Shown here: in pieces, positions 1-7,077 of the stretch | How the letters are laid out: every line of letters begins with the position of its first letter | Position numbering within the stretch: position 1 is the stretch's first letter | Origin: Planctomycetota bacterium | GTDB taxonomy: Bacteria > Planctomycetota > Planctomycetia > Planctomycetales > Planctomycetaceae | Direction: 5' to 3' | NCBI GenBank assembly: GCA_003669575.1 | Contig: QWOR01000250.1 | Coordinates: 1-15,535, forward strand | DNA length: 15,535 nucleotides | Position numbers and translations under genes: made by a program | Notes under the pieces: generated by a model | The model's input: the letters and a program-made list of their open reading frames with translations, nothing else | The model's database searches: none | Told to the model about the DNA's origin: nothing

Positions 1-129
1 GAGGATCTGCCGACACTGCTCAGCCCTCTCGCACAAGATCTTCGCCGTCGGCCGCACGGGCTCAGCAGCCACGAGTGGCTTGTGGAGGCAGAAGCTGGAC
101 AACACCAGAAGAGCGGCGAGCATACGCAT
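1..129 (-). CDS. Partial secreted protein, N-terminus only
   Basis: An open minus-strand frame starts at ATG 129 (a second in-frame ATG lies at 123) and runs without a stop through the left edge, giving 43 codons. The product begins MRMLAALLVLSSFCL and continues HKPLVAAEP, which reads as a signal peptide: short basic start, hydrophobic core, and a probable cleavage site near VAA-EP. The mature part seen so far contains CERAEQC, two cysteines six residues apart, too little to assign a family. The gene reads away from larC across a repeat-rich gap, so the two are probably separate transcription units on the same strand. That this is a real gene is inferred from the signal-peptide-like composition and the absence of a stop; the function is unknown. 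Confidence 0.55.
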   Translation of the reverse strand, partial: MRMLAALLVLSSFCLHKPLVAAEPVRPTAKILCERAEQCRQIL

Positions 130-282
130 AGATGAAACACCTGACCGGAGACCAGAAGGGCTGGCCAGAGTGTATGGCCCGCATCAGATGGCATGAACAG
201 CTGCAACTGGCCATCCGAGGCTATGTTTCGGATTGTCTGAAAATGGCAGAGTGATGATTGAAAATGACTTGTCGATTTGGAT

Positions 283-529
283 CTCGTTCCCAAGCTCCGG
301 CTTGGGAACGCCTACCCGCGACGCTCTGCTTCGCCGGGTGGCAGAAAGTCATTCGATAGCCAATCAGCGACAACAACGACTTCCCGCTGAATCCCGCAGT
401 TGCAGGCATGCGACCATGCATCGATGGATGCGAAGCCTGAAATAGATTGGTGCGATAGCAAGTCGCCTGGCACGCGAGCGAAGCAGAGCTTCGGGGATAT
501 TCAGTCCCAAGCTGGAGCTTGGGACTGAG
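283..529. repeat. Inverted pair of double-hairpin repeats (REPIN/MITE-like)
   Basis: Two 52-nt arms, 283-334 and 478-529, are inverted copies of each other, matching at 42 of 52 positions by eye without gaps. Each arm has an outer palindrome and an inner hairpin 7 nt apart. The outer palindrome is CGTTCCCAAGC/GCTTGGGAACG at 285-310 on the left, and on the right TCAGTCCCAAGCT/AGCTTGGGACTGA at 501-528. The inner hairpin has the core GCTCTGCTTCGC, at 318-334 on the left and 478-494 on the right. Base changes between the outer stems are compensatory: CGTT/AACG on one side and CAGT/ACTG on the other. The 143 nt between the arms encode nothing recognisable. This architecture fits a REP doublet or a short non-autonomous element. 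Mobility is inferred from form only. Confidence 0.6.
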
Positions 530-573
530 GGTAAGTGACACGTCTCGCCAGAAAACTGCCGTCGCGGTTCGGT

Positions 574-590
574 GGGAGCCTCGCCCTCCC
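574..590. repeat. Small GGGAG/CTCCC hairpin after larC
   Basis: GGGAG (574-578) and CTCCC (586-590) form a 5-bp stem around the loop CCTCGCC, 16 nt beyond the larC stop codon. There is no T-run on the larC strand, so it is not a standard intrinsic terminator. It may be a further short REP-like unit, or help end or stabilise the larC transcript. Confidence 0.3.
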
Positions 591-605
591 GGGGATCTTT
601 GTGGG

Positions 606-1904
606 TTATTGGTCGTGCGAATGCCCGTGGTCATGGCTGTGCCCATGATCATGTGATTGATCGTGGCTGTGGCTATGGTCGTGCGAGTGGTCGTGGGCGG
701 TGTCTTTGATTGTATCAGTAGCCGGCACGCGGATGGTTTCGCTGGCGAAGACTCCCTCGGCGGCGCGGTAGATGTCGCGGAGGGGGATGCCTTTTTCTCC
801 GGCCACGCGGGCGCAGTCCTCGAACTCGGGGGCGAAGCGGGGGACGCCGCCGGGTTGCCAGGCGAGCTTGCCCTGCACCGGGCCGAAGGCGGTCTGCACG
901 GTGTACGCTTGGCGGGCCTGCTTCACGCGTTCGATGCGGTGACGGCGGATACCGAGGGTGCCGGTCTCCTGGAACAGCTGCGTTTCGAACCGCTCGCAGT
1001 CCTCCGGTCGACAGAGAATGCTCAGCACCACACCCGGTCGGTCTTTCTTCATCTGGATCGGCGTCGAGTAAACATCGAGGGCTCCCGCCTTGAGGGCCAG
1101 CTGTTTGACGTACCCGATCACCTCGCCCGAGACATCGTCGAGGTTTGTCTCAAGCAGACAGACTTGATCGGTGTTCGGCGACGCGATCGCCTCACCCACG
1201 AAAATCCGCAGCACGTTGGCCCGATCGGGCAGGTTCATCGTCCCAGCCCCGTACCCGACCGACTCGATCGTCATCGCGGGCAGGGCCCCGAACCGATCGG
1301 CCAGCACTTTGACGATGGCCGCGCCAGTCGGCGTCGTCAGCTCGGCGTCGATTGGCAGGTCGATCAGTGGGATGCCCTTGAGGATCTCAGCTGTACCAGG
1401 CGTGGGGACCGGACAGAGCCCGTGGTCGATCCGCACCGCCCCGCGCCCCGTCGGCAGCGGAGCACAGACGATGACCTCGGCCCCCAGTGCATCGAAACCC
1501 GCAGCTGCGCCGACGATGTCGACGATGGAGTCGATGGCCCCGACCTCGTGAAAGTGGATCTGGTCGAGCGTTGAGCCGTGGACGCGGGCCTCGGCCTCGC
1601 CAATCACGCGGAAGATCGACTTGGCAATCGTTCGTGTCCGGTCGGTCAGCCCGGCGGCCTTGTCGATCATCCCGGCGATGTGAGAGTACCCGCGGTGCGG
1701 TTGGCCGGGTGGGTGCGAGATCCGGACAGCGGTCGCGCGGAAACAGGACTTCATCACCGACTCGAACCGAAGTTCGACGCCGGGAATGCCCAGAGCCGCC
1801 ACAGCCGATTGAATGACAGCTGGGTCGACGCCCGCATCAACGAGAGCGGCGAGCGTCATGTCTCCGCTGATTCCGGTGGCGCATTCGAGGTAGGCGATTC
1901 GCAT
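606..1904 (-). CDS. larC: LarC, nickel insertion protein of the nickel-pincer cofactor pathway
   Basis: LarC inserts nickel into pyridinium-3,5-bisthiocarboxylic acid mononucleotide in a CTP-dependent reaction, making the Ni-pincer cofactor first found in lactate racemase (family knowledge). The 432-residue product opens with the family signature MRIAYLECATGISGDMTLAA and has the conserved FHEVGAIDSIVDIVG motif near residue 120. Later family blocks include a TPTGAAI segment and ETNLDDVSGEVIGYV. It is one uninterrupted frame, unlike Lactobacillus plantarum, where LarC is made by frameshifting across two frames. The internal His-rich loop of many homologues is short here. Instead residues 403-432 form a tail with 13 His and 6 Asp, a plausible nickel store. 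LarB and LarE are not in the window, and no client enzyme is adjacent. The identification is strong; the role of the tail is inferred. Confidence 0.93.
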   Translation of the reverse strand: MRIAYLECATGISGDMTLAALVDAGVDPAVIQSAVAALGIPGVELRFESVMKSCFRATAVRISHPPGQPHRGYSHIAGMIDKAAGLTDRTRTIAKSIFRVIGEAEARVHGSTLDQIHFHEVGAIDSIVDIVGAAAGFDALGAEVIVCAPLPTGRGAVRIDHGLCPVPTPGTAEILKGIPLIDLPIDAELTTPTGAAIVKVLADRFGALPAMTIESVGYGAGTMNLPDRANVLRIFVGEAIASPNTDQVCLLETNLDDVSGEVIGYVKQLALKAGALDVYSTPIQMKKDRPGVVLSILCRPEDCERFETQLFQETGTLGIRRHRIERVKQARQAYTVQTAFGPVQGKLAWQPGGVPRFAPEFEDCARVAGEKGIPLRDIYRAAEGVFASETIRVPATDTIKDTAHDHSHDHSHSHDQSHDHGHSHDHGHSHDQ

Positions 1905-1939
1905 GAGCGGGTCCGATGACGATAGTTAGAGTGCGTAAC

Positions 1940-1979
1940 CCTCGAGGTGGGGACAGACAGGAATGTCCCTACCTCGAGG
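1940..1979. repeat. Long palindrome in the larC / membrane protein divergent region
   Basis: CCTCGAGGTGGGGACA (1940-1955) pairs with TGTCCCTACCTCGAGG (1964-1979) as a 16-bp stem with one G-T pair and an 8-nt loop, GACAGGAA. It lies 36 nt upstream of the larC start, in the 250-nt gap to the divergent gene at 2155. No T-run follows on either strand, so a standard terminator is unlikely. It could be a solitary REP-like repeat or an RNA structure in the larC leader. The rest of the gap shows no clear promoter. Confidence 0.5.
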
Positions 1980-2154
1980 ACGGAGCAACTCCGATTGTAG
2001 GGATACGCGGGGAGCCGATGAAGCCGCTCTGAGAGGCGGTGGCAGGTTCAATCCATCCCGCCCGGCGAACGTGAGCTAGGTTGGGAATGGTTGCGAGTCG
2101 AAGGACCGCGTCTCAGCCATTTCCCCGTCACATTCGCTTCCCTCGCGAAAAGAC

Positions 2155-3951
2155 ATGAGCACGACATTTTCCGAACAATCGGCACAACCGATTCTCGCCT
2201 CGTCGGGCGAGGTGACTGTTGACCGCCCCGCCAGTGCCGCAATGCTGTCCATGTTGAAGGTCAGCTGGGTGCTGTTCGTACTGGTGACTGGTTCGTTCAT
2301 CCTCGCGATGAATGAGGCGGATCCCGATTTGTGGGGGCATTCGCTCTATGGCAAGGACTGGATCGAAACCGGTCGGCTGGCCAAAACGACGACGGGTTCA
2401 TTTACCTCGATCGGGTTCCGCTGGATCAATCACGAGAATCTGGCGGAGCTCCTGACCGCCTGGACCGAGATGAAGTTCGGGCCGCAAGGGCTGCTGACCG
2501 GGAAGTTTCTGCTCGGTGTCTTCGTGCTGGGGCTGATGCTATTCCAGGCCCGCCGACACGGGGTGGGCTGGGGTATCGCTGGTTTCTGTACGCTACTGGC
2601 TGCCTCGGGGCTGGCGTTTCACTGGCACTTCCGCCCGCAGGTTCTCGGCTACACGATGTTCAGCGTGATGCTGGTGAGCTTGTCGTGGATCTTTGAAGGG
2701 TGGGAAGGCCGCTGGAACCTGCGCCCGTGGAAGTCGCCTCCGCTGGAACTCGACGAGGGAGTGGAGTATCGCTGGCCGCGAATGCGATGCCTGTGGCTGA
2801 GCCTTCCACTGTTTGCCATCTGGACTAACACTCACGGCAGCTTTGCCGCGGGGCTGGCGATCTATATCGCTTATCTCGTCTTCCGCAGCGTTGAGGCACT
2901 CAGCCTGTGGGGGCGTTCCGCCGAGGGCCGAATTCGTCGCTACATCCTGATGAGTTGTGTCGCAGTGTTGGGAACGTGCGCCACGCCGTACGGTCTCGAC
3001 CTGCATCGCTGGATGATTGCCGCCATTGGACATCCTCAGCCGGAGATCCTGGACTGGCAGCCGATCCCCCTCTTGTCGGCGGAAGCTGTCCCGTTCTGGT
3101 CGCTGGCGATGATCACGCTCCTTTCCTTGCGATTCTCGCGGCTGCCGAAGGACTTCACCCAGCTGATGATCCTGGGCCTGGTCTGCTGGCAGGCGGTGAG
3201 CCATATCCGGCATCTGACATTCCTGGCGATTCTGGTGGCGTTCTGGATTCCACCGCACTTCCAGTCGGCCTGGCAGACGATCACCACGCGGGAGGGTGAA
3301 TCGTCCCCCACTCCGCCACTGACTCAGGGATTCGCCCGTTGGGTCTGTGTCGGGCTGCTGGCGCTTACAGCCTGGATGGGTGTCCGACTGGTTCCTCGAA
3401 TCACCCACCTCGAAGTCGATACCAGTCAGTATCCCGTGGCGGCCATGCAGTTCATGGAAGACCGCCACTTGCGGGGCCGGACTGTCGTCACATTCAACTG
3501 GGCTCAGTATGCCCTCGCCTGCTTCGCCCAGGAACCCGATCCGCTGGTTCGCTCCACTGTCGCGATCGATGGGCGATACACGACCTGTTACTCGCCCGAA
3601 GTGATCGATATCCACTTCGACTTCCTGTTCGGCAAGGATTATCCCGGCCAGCGTTATCGCAGCCCGAAATCGGGACCGATCAATCCCGAGAAGGCACTGA
3701 CCTACGCCAGTCCCGAACTCTTCGTCCTGAACCGCAACCAGCGCGGCTCCGTGCGCATCCTGGAAGCCCATCAGCACGATTGGACGCTGCTGTACCAGGA
3801 CTCGCTGGCCCAGGTCTGGGGACTGAAGAAGCGTTTTGACACACCCGGTGAAGTGGATTACATCCCCCCCGTGCAGCGAAAAATCAGCGATGCCCCGCAA
3901 CAGGCTCGCGTGCCCTACCCGGCTCTCCCGACCATTCCGAATTCGATCTAA
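2155..3951 (+). CDS. Polytopic membrane protein, GT-C glycosyltransferase-like
   Basis: The 598-residue protein has a hydrophilic N-terminus, a first membrane segment near residues 33-52, and roughly nine or ten hydrophobic segments to about residue 410, then a soluble C-terminal part of about 190 residues. After the first helix comes DPDLWGH (56-62), then RWINHE (89-94), FRPQ (159-162), WTNTHGSF (223-230) and ATPYG (276-280). Acidic and His motifs in the first loops behind the first helix recall dolichyl-phosphate-mannose / ArnT-type GT-C proteins, and this spacing occurs in uncharacterised planctomycete membrane proteins. A glycosyltransferase role using lipid-linked sugars is inferred and not proven. 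No clear Shine-Dalgarno precedes the ATG. An in-frame ATG at residue 30, just before the first helix, is an alternative start. It is divergent from larC and 240 nt ahead of the next gene. Confidence 0.75.
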   Translation: MSTTFSEQSAQPILASSGEVTVDRPASAAMLSMLKVSWVLFVLVTGSFILAMNEADPDLWGHSLYGKDWIETGRLAKTTTGSFTSIGFRWINHENLAELLTAWTEMKFGPQGLLTGKFLLGVFVLGLMLFQARRHGVGWGIAGFCTLLAASGLAFHWHFRPQVLGYTMFSVMLVSLSWIFEGWEGRWNLRPWKSPPLELDEGVEYRWPRMRCLWLSLPLFAIWTNTHGSFAAGLAIYIAYLVFRSVEALSLWGRSAEGRIRRYILMSCVAVLGTCATPYGLDLHRWMIAAIGHPQPEILDWQPIPLLSAEAVPFWSLAMITLLSLRFSRLPKDFTQLMILGLVCWQAVSHIRHLTFLAILVAFWIPPHFQSAWQTITTREGESSPTPPLTQGFARWVCVGLLALTAWMGVRLVPRITHLEVDTSQYPVAAMQFMEDRHLRGRTVVTFNWAQYALACFAQEPDPLVRSTVAIDGRYTTCYSPEVIDIHFDFLFGKDYPGQRYRSPKSGPINPEKALTYASPELFVLNRNQRGSVRILEAHQHDWTLLYQDSLAQVWGLKKRFDTPGEVDYIPPVQRKISDAPQQARVPYPALPTIPNSI

Positions 3952-4191
3952 TCAGATCGTCCCTGTCTGCCAATGTGGAAGGGCACAGTTGATCTGACCG
4001 GTCGTTAGACTCACGACAATGCAAATACGCCATTCGGATCACGCCTGATACGCACCAATGGCATGCTTTGCGTTTGCTGTTTCTCCGCGGGGAGATCATG
4101 ATGAGGGGGCCGCGACGGCGTGCTTCTTTTATCGCAAGCTGTTCGCGTCGATGTCCCTCTCATTCATCACGCATTCTCAGCTGCACTCCAC

Positions 4192-5997
4192 ATGTCATCT
4201 TCTCCGCGTCGCTCGCTACTCACACCCCGCATGATCATGTGGGTCGTCGGCATGGCCGCAGGCTTTGCCGTCATGTACTTCTCCCTTCCGAAGCAGAAAC
4301 TCGGCGGCCCAGCTGGCCCGGTGCCGGCCGATGATAGCTTGAAGCCCTCTCAAAGCAGCCTGTGCGAAACCAAGCTGACCAAGTGGATTCAGAGCGTCAA
4401 CCCGGAACGATTGCAGTACAACACCGATATCGAAAGCCGCGTGATCGAGCTGAATCGCTACTGGACAAGCTGCGGCCCGGCCGCAGGCAGCGTGCCGCTG
4501 GTCTCCGACCTCAAGGCGATTGAAACGCAGGTGGAGGGAGACTACTTGAAGCGGGTCCTCGCGACTCGATTCGGACGACGCGACATCGAACATATCCGTC
4601 AAACCATCTTGCTCAGCCGGATTGCAGACCGGGTCAAGAAGGAACACCAAACGGATCTCGATCGAGCAGTCGCCCTCGTCGCCCTCATCTCGCCACAGAT
4701 TGAGCCGCTCCCGCCCCGGCAATCGCTGGATCGTCCTCTGACGCCATTTGACTGTCTTCTCAACGGCCAGGGTACACCTTCCGATCGAGCGTGGGTGCTG
4801 GCGGAAGCCATGCGGCAGCTCCATCTCGACTCGGTCGTACTGACAACGGATGGAGAAGATGTTCAACCACTGCTGGCGGTGCTCGTCGAGCAGGATGCTT
4901 ATCTGTTCGATTCCCTGACGGGTTGGCCAATCCCAGCGGCGGGTGAAAGCAAGCGTAAGACGATTTACCGTGTTCCTGCCAAACTCAAGGATGTGCTTGC
5001 GGACGACTCGATTCTCCGTCAGCTCGACGTTGCAAGTCGGCCTTACCCCTGGACGGTCGACAAGTTGAAGGCCGCTCGCGCGGGCCTGGTCGGGACCAGT
5101 TGTACCTGGGCACCCCGGATGGCGGAGCTGCAGTATCAGTGGCCCACAAATCAGGTGTGCGTGATCTACGACGGACTGGGCCCCAGTTCCGCCATTACCA
5201 AAGGATTATCCGAGCGAGTGACGAGCCACCTGGCACCACTGGGTTATGCTGCCGATCGCGTCCGAGTGTGGGAGTACCCTGAACAGCAATCCGCATTGTA
5301 TGACTCGATGGGGGCGGAGTCGGCGCCTCACATGACCCCACTGGTCGATGTGATGTCAGGGCCAAGATCATTCGTGGAAGAACCCGACCCCAAGACCAAT
5401 AACGTTAAGGTCACCATCCAGAAAGCGAAACGCCCACTGCAACAGGCTCGCGTGCAACACCTGCTGGGGCATCGGGTCGATGCCATCGGCAATTACCTGA
5501 CCATGATGCGGGCTCATCGTTCGGCCCCCAAAATGGGAGGGAAAATTGACTCCGCAATTCAACAGGCCATGGACCAGAATCGCCTGCTCGCTGACAAGGT
5601 GGTCTACTGGATGTCATTGGTCCAGTTTGAGAACGATGACTACGACGCCTGTCAGGGAACCCTGCGCAGCTATATGCGAGAGTTTCCGCTGGGCGAAATG
5701 CGGGACGCAGCTATCCTGCGACAATCAGCGTGCCTGGAGAAAGAAGACAAATATGAAGAAGCTGAGAAAGTCTTGTCGGCGATCGGACCGGGACTGTATG
5801 AACAGCGGCGGGAGTTGCTGTCGCGTCGCCTGAAAGAACTGAGGGGAGCTGTGGCAGCTGCCCCTCCCGTCACCACACCGGAACCACCCGCTCAACCCGC
5901 TGAGTCAGCACCACAAACTCCAGGTCCTGGCGCACCGCCAGCCCAGCCAGGGGAGACATCTCCTCCGCCCCCGCCACAAGCGGAAGCAACTCCTTAA
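4192..5997 (+). CDS. Membrane-anchored protein with degenerate transglutaminase-like region and TPR-like repeats
   Basis: The 601-residue product has a basic start and one hydrophobic segment (about residues 14-30, MIMWVVGMAAGFAVMYF), which fits a signal anchor with the rest outside the cytoplasm. Residues about 130-245 resemble a transglutaminase-like fold. The segment GTPSDRAWVLAEAMRQL (from 194) matches the usual G-x-C-x-D-x-A helix, but the catalytic Cys is Pro, and YLFDSLTGWPIP follows near 237. This part is therefore probably non-catalytic. Residues about 415-550 look like TPR helices (VVYWMSLVQFENDDYDAC, KYEEAEKVLSAI). The last 50 residues are rich in Pro, Ala and Glu. I chose ATG 4192 over an upstream GTG at 4120 because it puts the basic residues and anchor at the N-terminus. 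No ribosome binding site is obvious. The gene ends in a strong terminator. Its function is unknown; it is likely a scaffold or binding protein. Confidence 0.75.
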   Translation: MSSSPRRSLLTPRMIMWVVGMAAGFAVMYFSLPKQKLGGPAGPVPADDSLKPSQSSLCETKLTKWIQSVNPERLQYNTDIESRVIELNRYWTSCGPAAGSVPLVSDLKAIETQVEGDYLKRVLATRFGRRDIEHIRQTILLSRIADRVKKEHQTDLDRAVALVALISPQIEPLPPRQSLDRPLTPFDCLLNGQGTPSDRAWVLAEAMRQLHLDSVVLTTDGEDVQPLLAVLVEQDAYLFDSLTGWPIPAAGESKRKTIYRVPAKLKDVLADDSILRQLDVASRPYPWTVDKLKAARAGLVGTSCTWAPRMAELQYQWPTNQVCVIYDGLGPSSAITKGLSERVTSHLAPLGYAADRVRVWEYPEQQSALYDSMGAESAPHMTPLVDVMSGPRSFVEEPDPKTNNVKVTIQKAKRPLQQARVQHLLGHRVDAIGNYLTMMRAHRSAPKMGGKIDSAIQQAMDQNRLLADKVVYWMSLVQFENDDYDACQGTLRSYMREFPLGEMRDAAILRQSACLEKEDKYEEAEKVLSAIGPGLYEQRRELLSRRLKELRGAVAAAPPVTTPEPPAQPAESAPQTPGPGAPPAQPGETSPPPPPQAEATP

Positions 5998-6002
5998 CGC
6001 CT

Positions 6003-6035
6003 AAGAGGCGTGGAACCAATCCACGCCTCTTTTTC
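6003..6035 (+). terminator. Intrinsic terminator
   Basis: AAGAGGCGTGGA (6003-6014) and TCCACGCCTCTT (6020-6031) form a perfect 12-bp stem with a 5-nt loop, ACCAA, followed by a T-rich tract (TTTTCTTTCT, 6031-6040). It starts six bases after the stop codon of the gene ending at 5997. The T-run is on the plus strand only, so it mainly ends that transcript and shields the convergent DUF1080 gene. Confidence 0.88.
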
Positions 6036-6061
6036 TTTCTGATGCAGGGACTGTCGGTGGA

Positions 6062-6766
6062 TTACAGTTCCCGGACCCAGATGTTGCGATACCGCACCGG
6101 GTTCCCATGGTACTGCAATGAGATGGAATCCTTCCCATCGTGAGGTTCATAAGAAGGCGGGTTCTCGTAGTAGGTTCCCCCCAGAATCTCAGTGTGGTCC
6201 TGAACCACGACCCCGTTCTGCAACACCGTGACATAAGCTGGCGACTTCAGCGAGCCATCCGCGCGGAAGCGGGGAGCCTTGAAAATGATATCGTAGGTCT
6301 GCCATTGGCCCGGCTTGCGGCAAGCGTTCACCAGCGGTGGACGCGTCTTATACAGCGACGCACACTGCCCGTCGAAATAGGTCTTATTCTCGAAGGAATC
6401 GAGGACCTGCACTTCATATCGATTCATCAGATACACGCCGCTGTTCCCTCGGCCCTGCCCATCGCCTTCGACCTTCTCGGGCGTCGCAAACTCGATATGC
6501 AGCTGGCAATCGCCAAACTTCTCCTTGGAGCGGACATTGCTGCCGACCTGAGCATAGCCGTCCTGAATCACCCAATCCTTGACGCCGTCCCAGGCATCCA
6601 TGTTCTGGCCGTTGAAGAGAACTTTTGCATCGGAGGGAATCGGCGTAGAGGTGTCGACCACGCGAGGTTCAGCCCAGTTGACTCCGCTCTTCCATTCTTC
6701 CGTCATGCCGATGGCCCCGCAGGCGAGCATGACAGCTGCAATGATCCAGTGAAACGGTTTTCGCAT
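6062..6766 (-). CDS. Secreted DUF1080 / 3-keto-disaccharide hydrolase domain protein
   Basis: The 234-residue protein is essentially one DUF1080 (3-keto-disaccharide hydrolase, PF06439) domain behind a signal peptide: MRKPFHWIIAAVMLACGAIG, cleaved near residues 20-22. The order of family motifs is clear: KVLFNGQNMDAW, GNSGVYLMNRYEVQVLDS, GQWQTYDIIFKAPRF, a VLQNGVVVQDH strand and the closing LQYHGNPVRYRNIWVREL. The fold is a concanavalin-like beta-sandwich. Characterised relatives act on 3-keto-glycosides, and many planctomycete copies are untested. The segment VMLAC could be a weak lipobox, so a lipoprotein form is possible. It is convergent with the gene ending at 5997 and divergent from the PSCyt/PSD1 gene, and may share a control region with the latter. 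The family is certain; the substrate is unknown. Confidence 0.9.
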   Translation of the reverse strand: MRKPFHWIIAAVMLACGAIGMTEEWKSGVNWAEPRVVDTSTPIPSDAKVLFNGQNMDAWDGVKDWVIQDGYAQVGSNVRSKEKFGDCQLHIEFATPEKVEGDGQGRGNSGVYLMNRYEVQVLDSFENKTYFDGQCASLYKTRPPLVNACRKPGQWQTYDIIFKAPRFRADGSLKSPAYVTVLQNGVVVQDHTEILGGTYYENPPSYEPHDGKDSISLQYHGNPVRYRNIWVREL

Positions 6767-7077
6767 GGCAGGTGATTCCTTGTATCGGGGATGAAATCGG
6801 GGACCTCGGTGATCAGTGTGCCGGGTTTAGAACCGGGTTGCAAGAAGATGCCACGTGAGTGGTCAAAGAGCGAATTCTTCCGTGCACGAATAATTCGTGG
6901 CGCGTCCATCGTTCGCCGAATGAACTCAATCAGCATGCGTTCACCCCATCAGACTGCGACTCTCCCGCACCTCGCTTTCGCTCTGCGACGTTGCCGATCG
7001 TAGATCGACCCGTGATACTGAAAGGGATTCGGAAACTCGTTCGACGGCTTCATTCGACGAAGACGTGGAGACTCACA
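6767..7077. other. Divergent control region between DUF1080 and PSD1 genes
   Basis: These 311 bases separate two divergent start codons and should hold both promoters. I see no good sigma-70 box pair. The visible features are the palindrome at 6885-6899, a direct repeat CCGGGTT near 6823-6840, and TTCGACG repeated at 7040-7046 and 7053-7059. The PSD1 frame stays open upstream to 6859, but that stretch does not look like protein. Confidence 0.5.
6885..6899. promoter_or_regulatory. Palindrome, possible operator
   Basis: CACGAAT-A-ATTCGTG is a perfect 7-bp inverted repeat around one central base, in the gap between divergent genes. Its size and symmetry fit a dimeric regulator site. No regulator is encoded nearby, and a chance palindrome of this length cannot be ruled out. 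Confidence 0.3.

Larger units (their letters stand above)
130..605. other. Gene-free stretch with hairpin repeat cluster
   Basis: This 476-base gap downstream of larC holds no convincing gene. The open frames crossing it run through palindromic repeats and have no recognisable protein features. It contains the inverted hairpin pair at 283-529 and a small hairpin at 574-590 close to the larC stop. Positions 130-282 show no structure that I can identify, apart from probable leader sequence for the minus-strand gene ending at the left edge. Confidence 0.6.

Noticed and set aside
221..652. 143-codon minus-strand frame downstream of larC
   Set aside because: It reads through the palindromic repeats at 283-529 and overlaps the larC end; the product has no protein-like features.
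657..1574. Long open frame (305 codons) on the plus strand within larC
   Set aside because: It is fully antisense to larC, which has clear family motifs. The translation is rich in Arg, Asp and Gly with no recognisable domain, as expected from a high-GC shadow frame.
606..1904. Split LarC made by programmed frameshifting
   Set aside because: Known in Lactobacillus, but here the N- and C-terminal family blocks are in one continuous frame.
2593..3900. 435-codon minus-strand frame opposite the membrane protein
   Set aside because: It is antisense to a convincing polytopic membrane protein. Its product is low in hydrophobic order and rich in Gln, Arg and His, with no motif.
4120..4191. GTG start extending the transglutaminase/TPR protein by 24 residues
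   Set aside because: The extension puts unremarkable sequence before the basic start and membrane anchor; ATG 4192 gives a normal signal-anchor arrangement.
6859..7077. Upstream extension of the PSD1 gene by 73 codons
   Set aside because: It would bury the signal peptide that starts at ATG 7078 inside the protein, and the added residues show no conserved motif.
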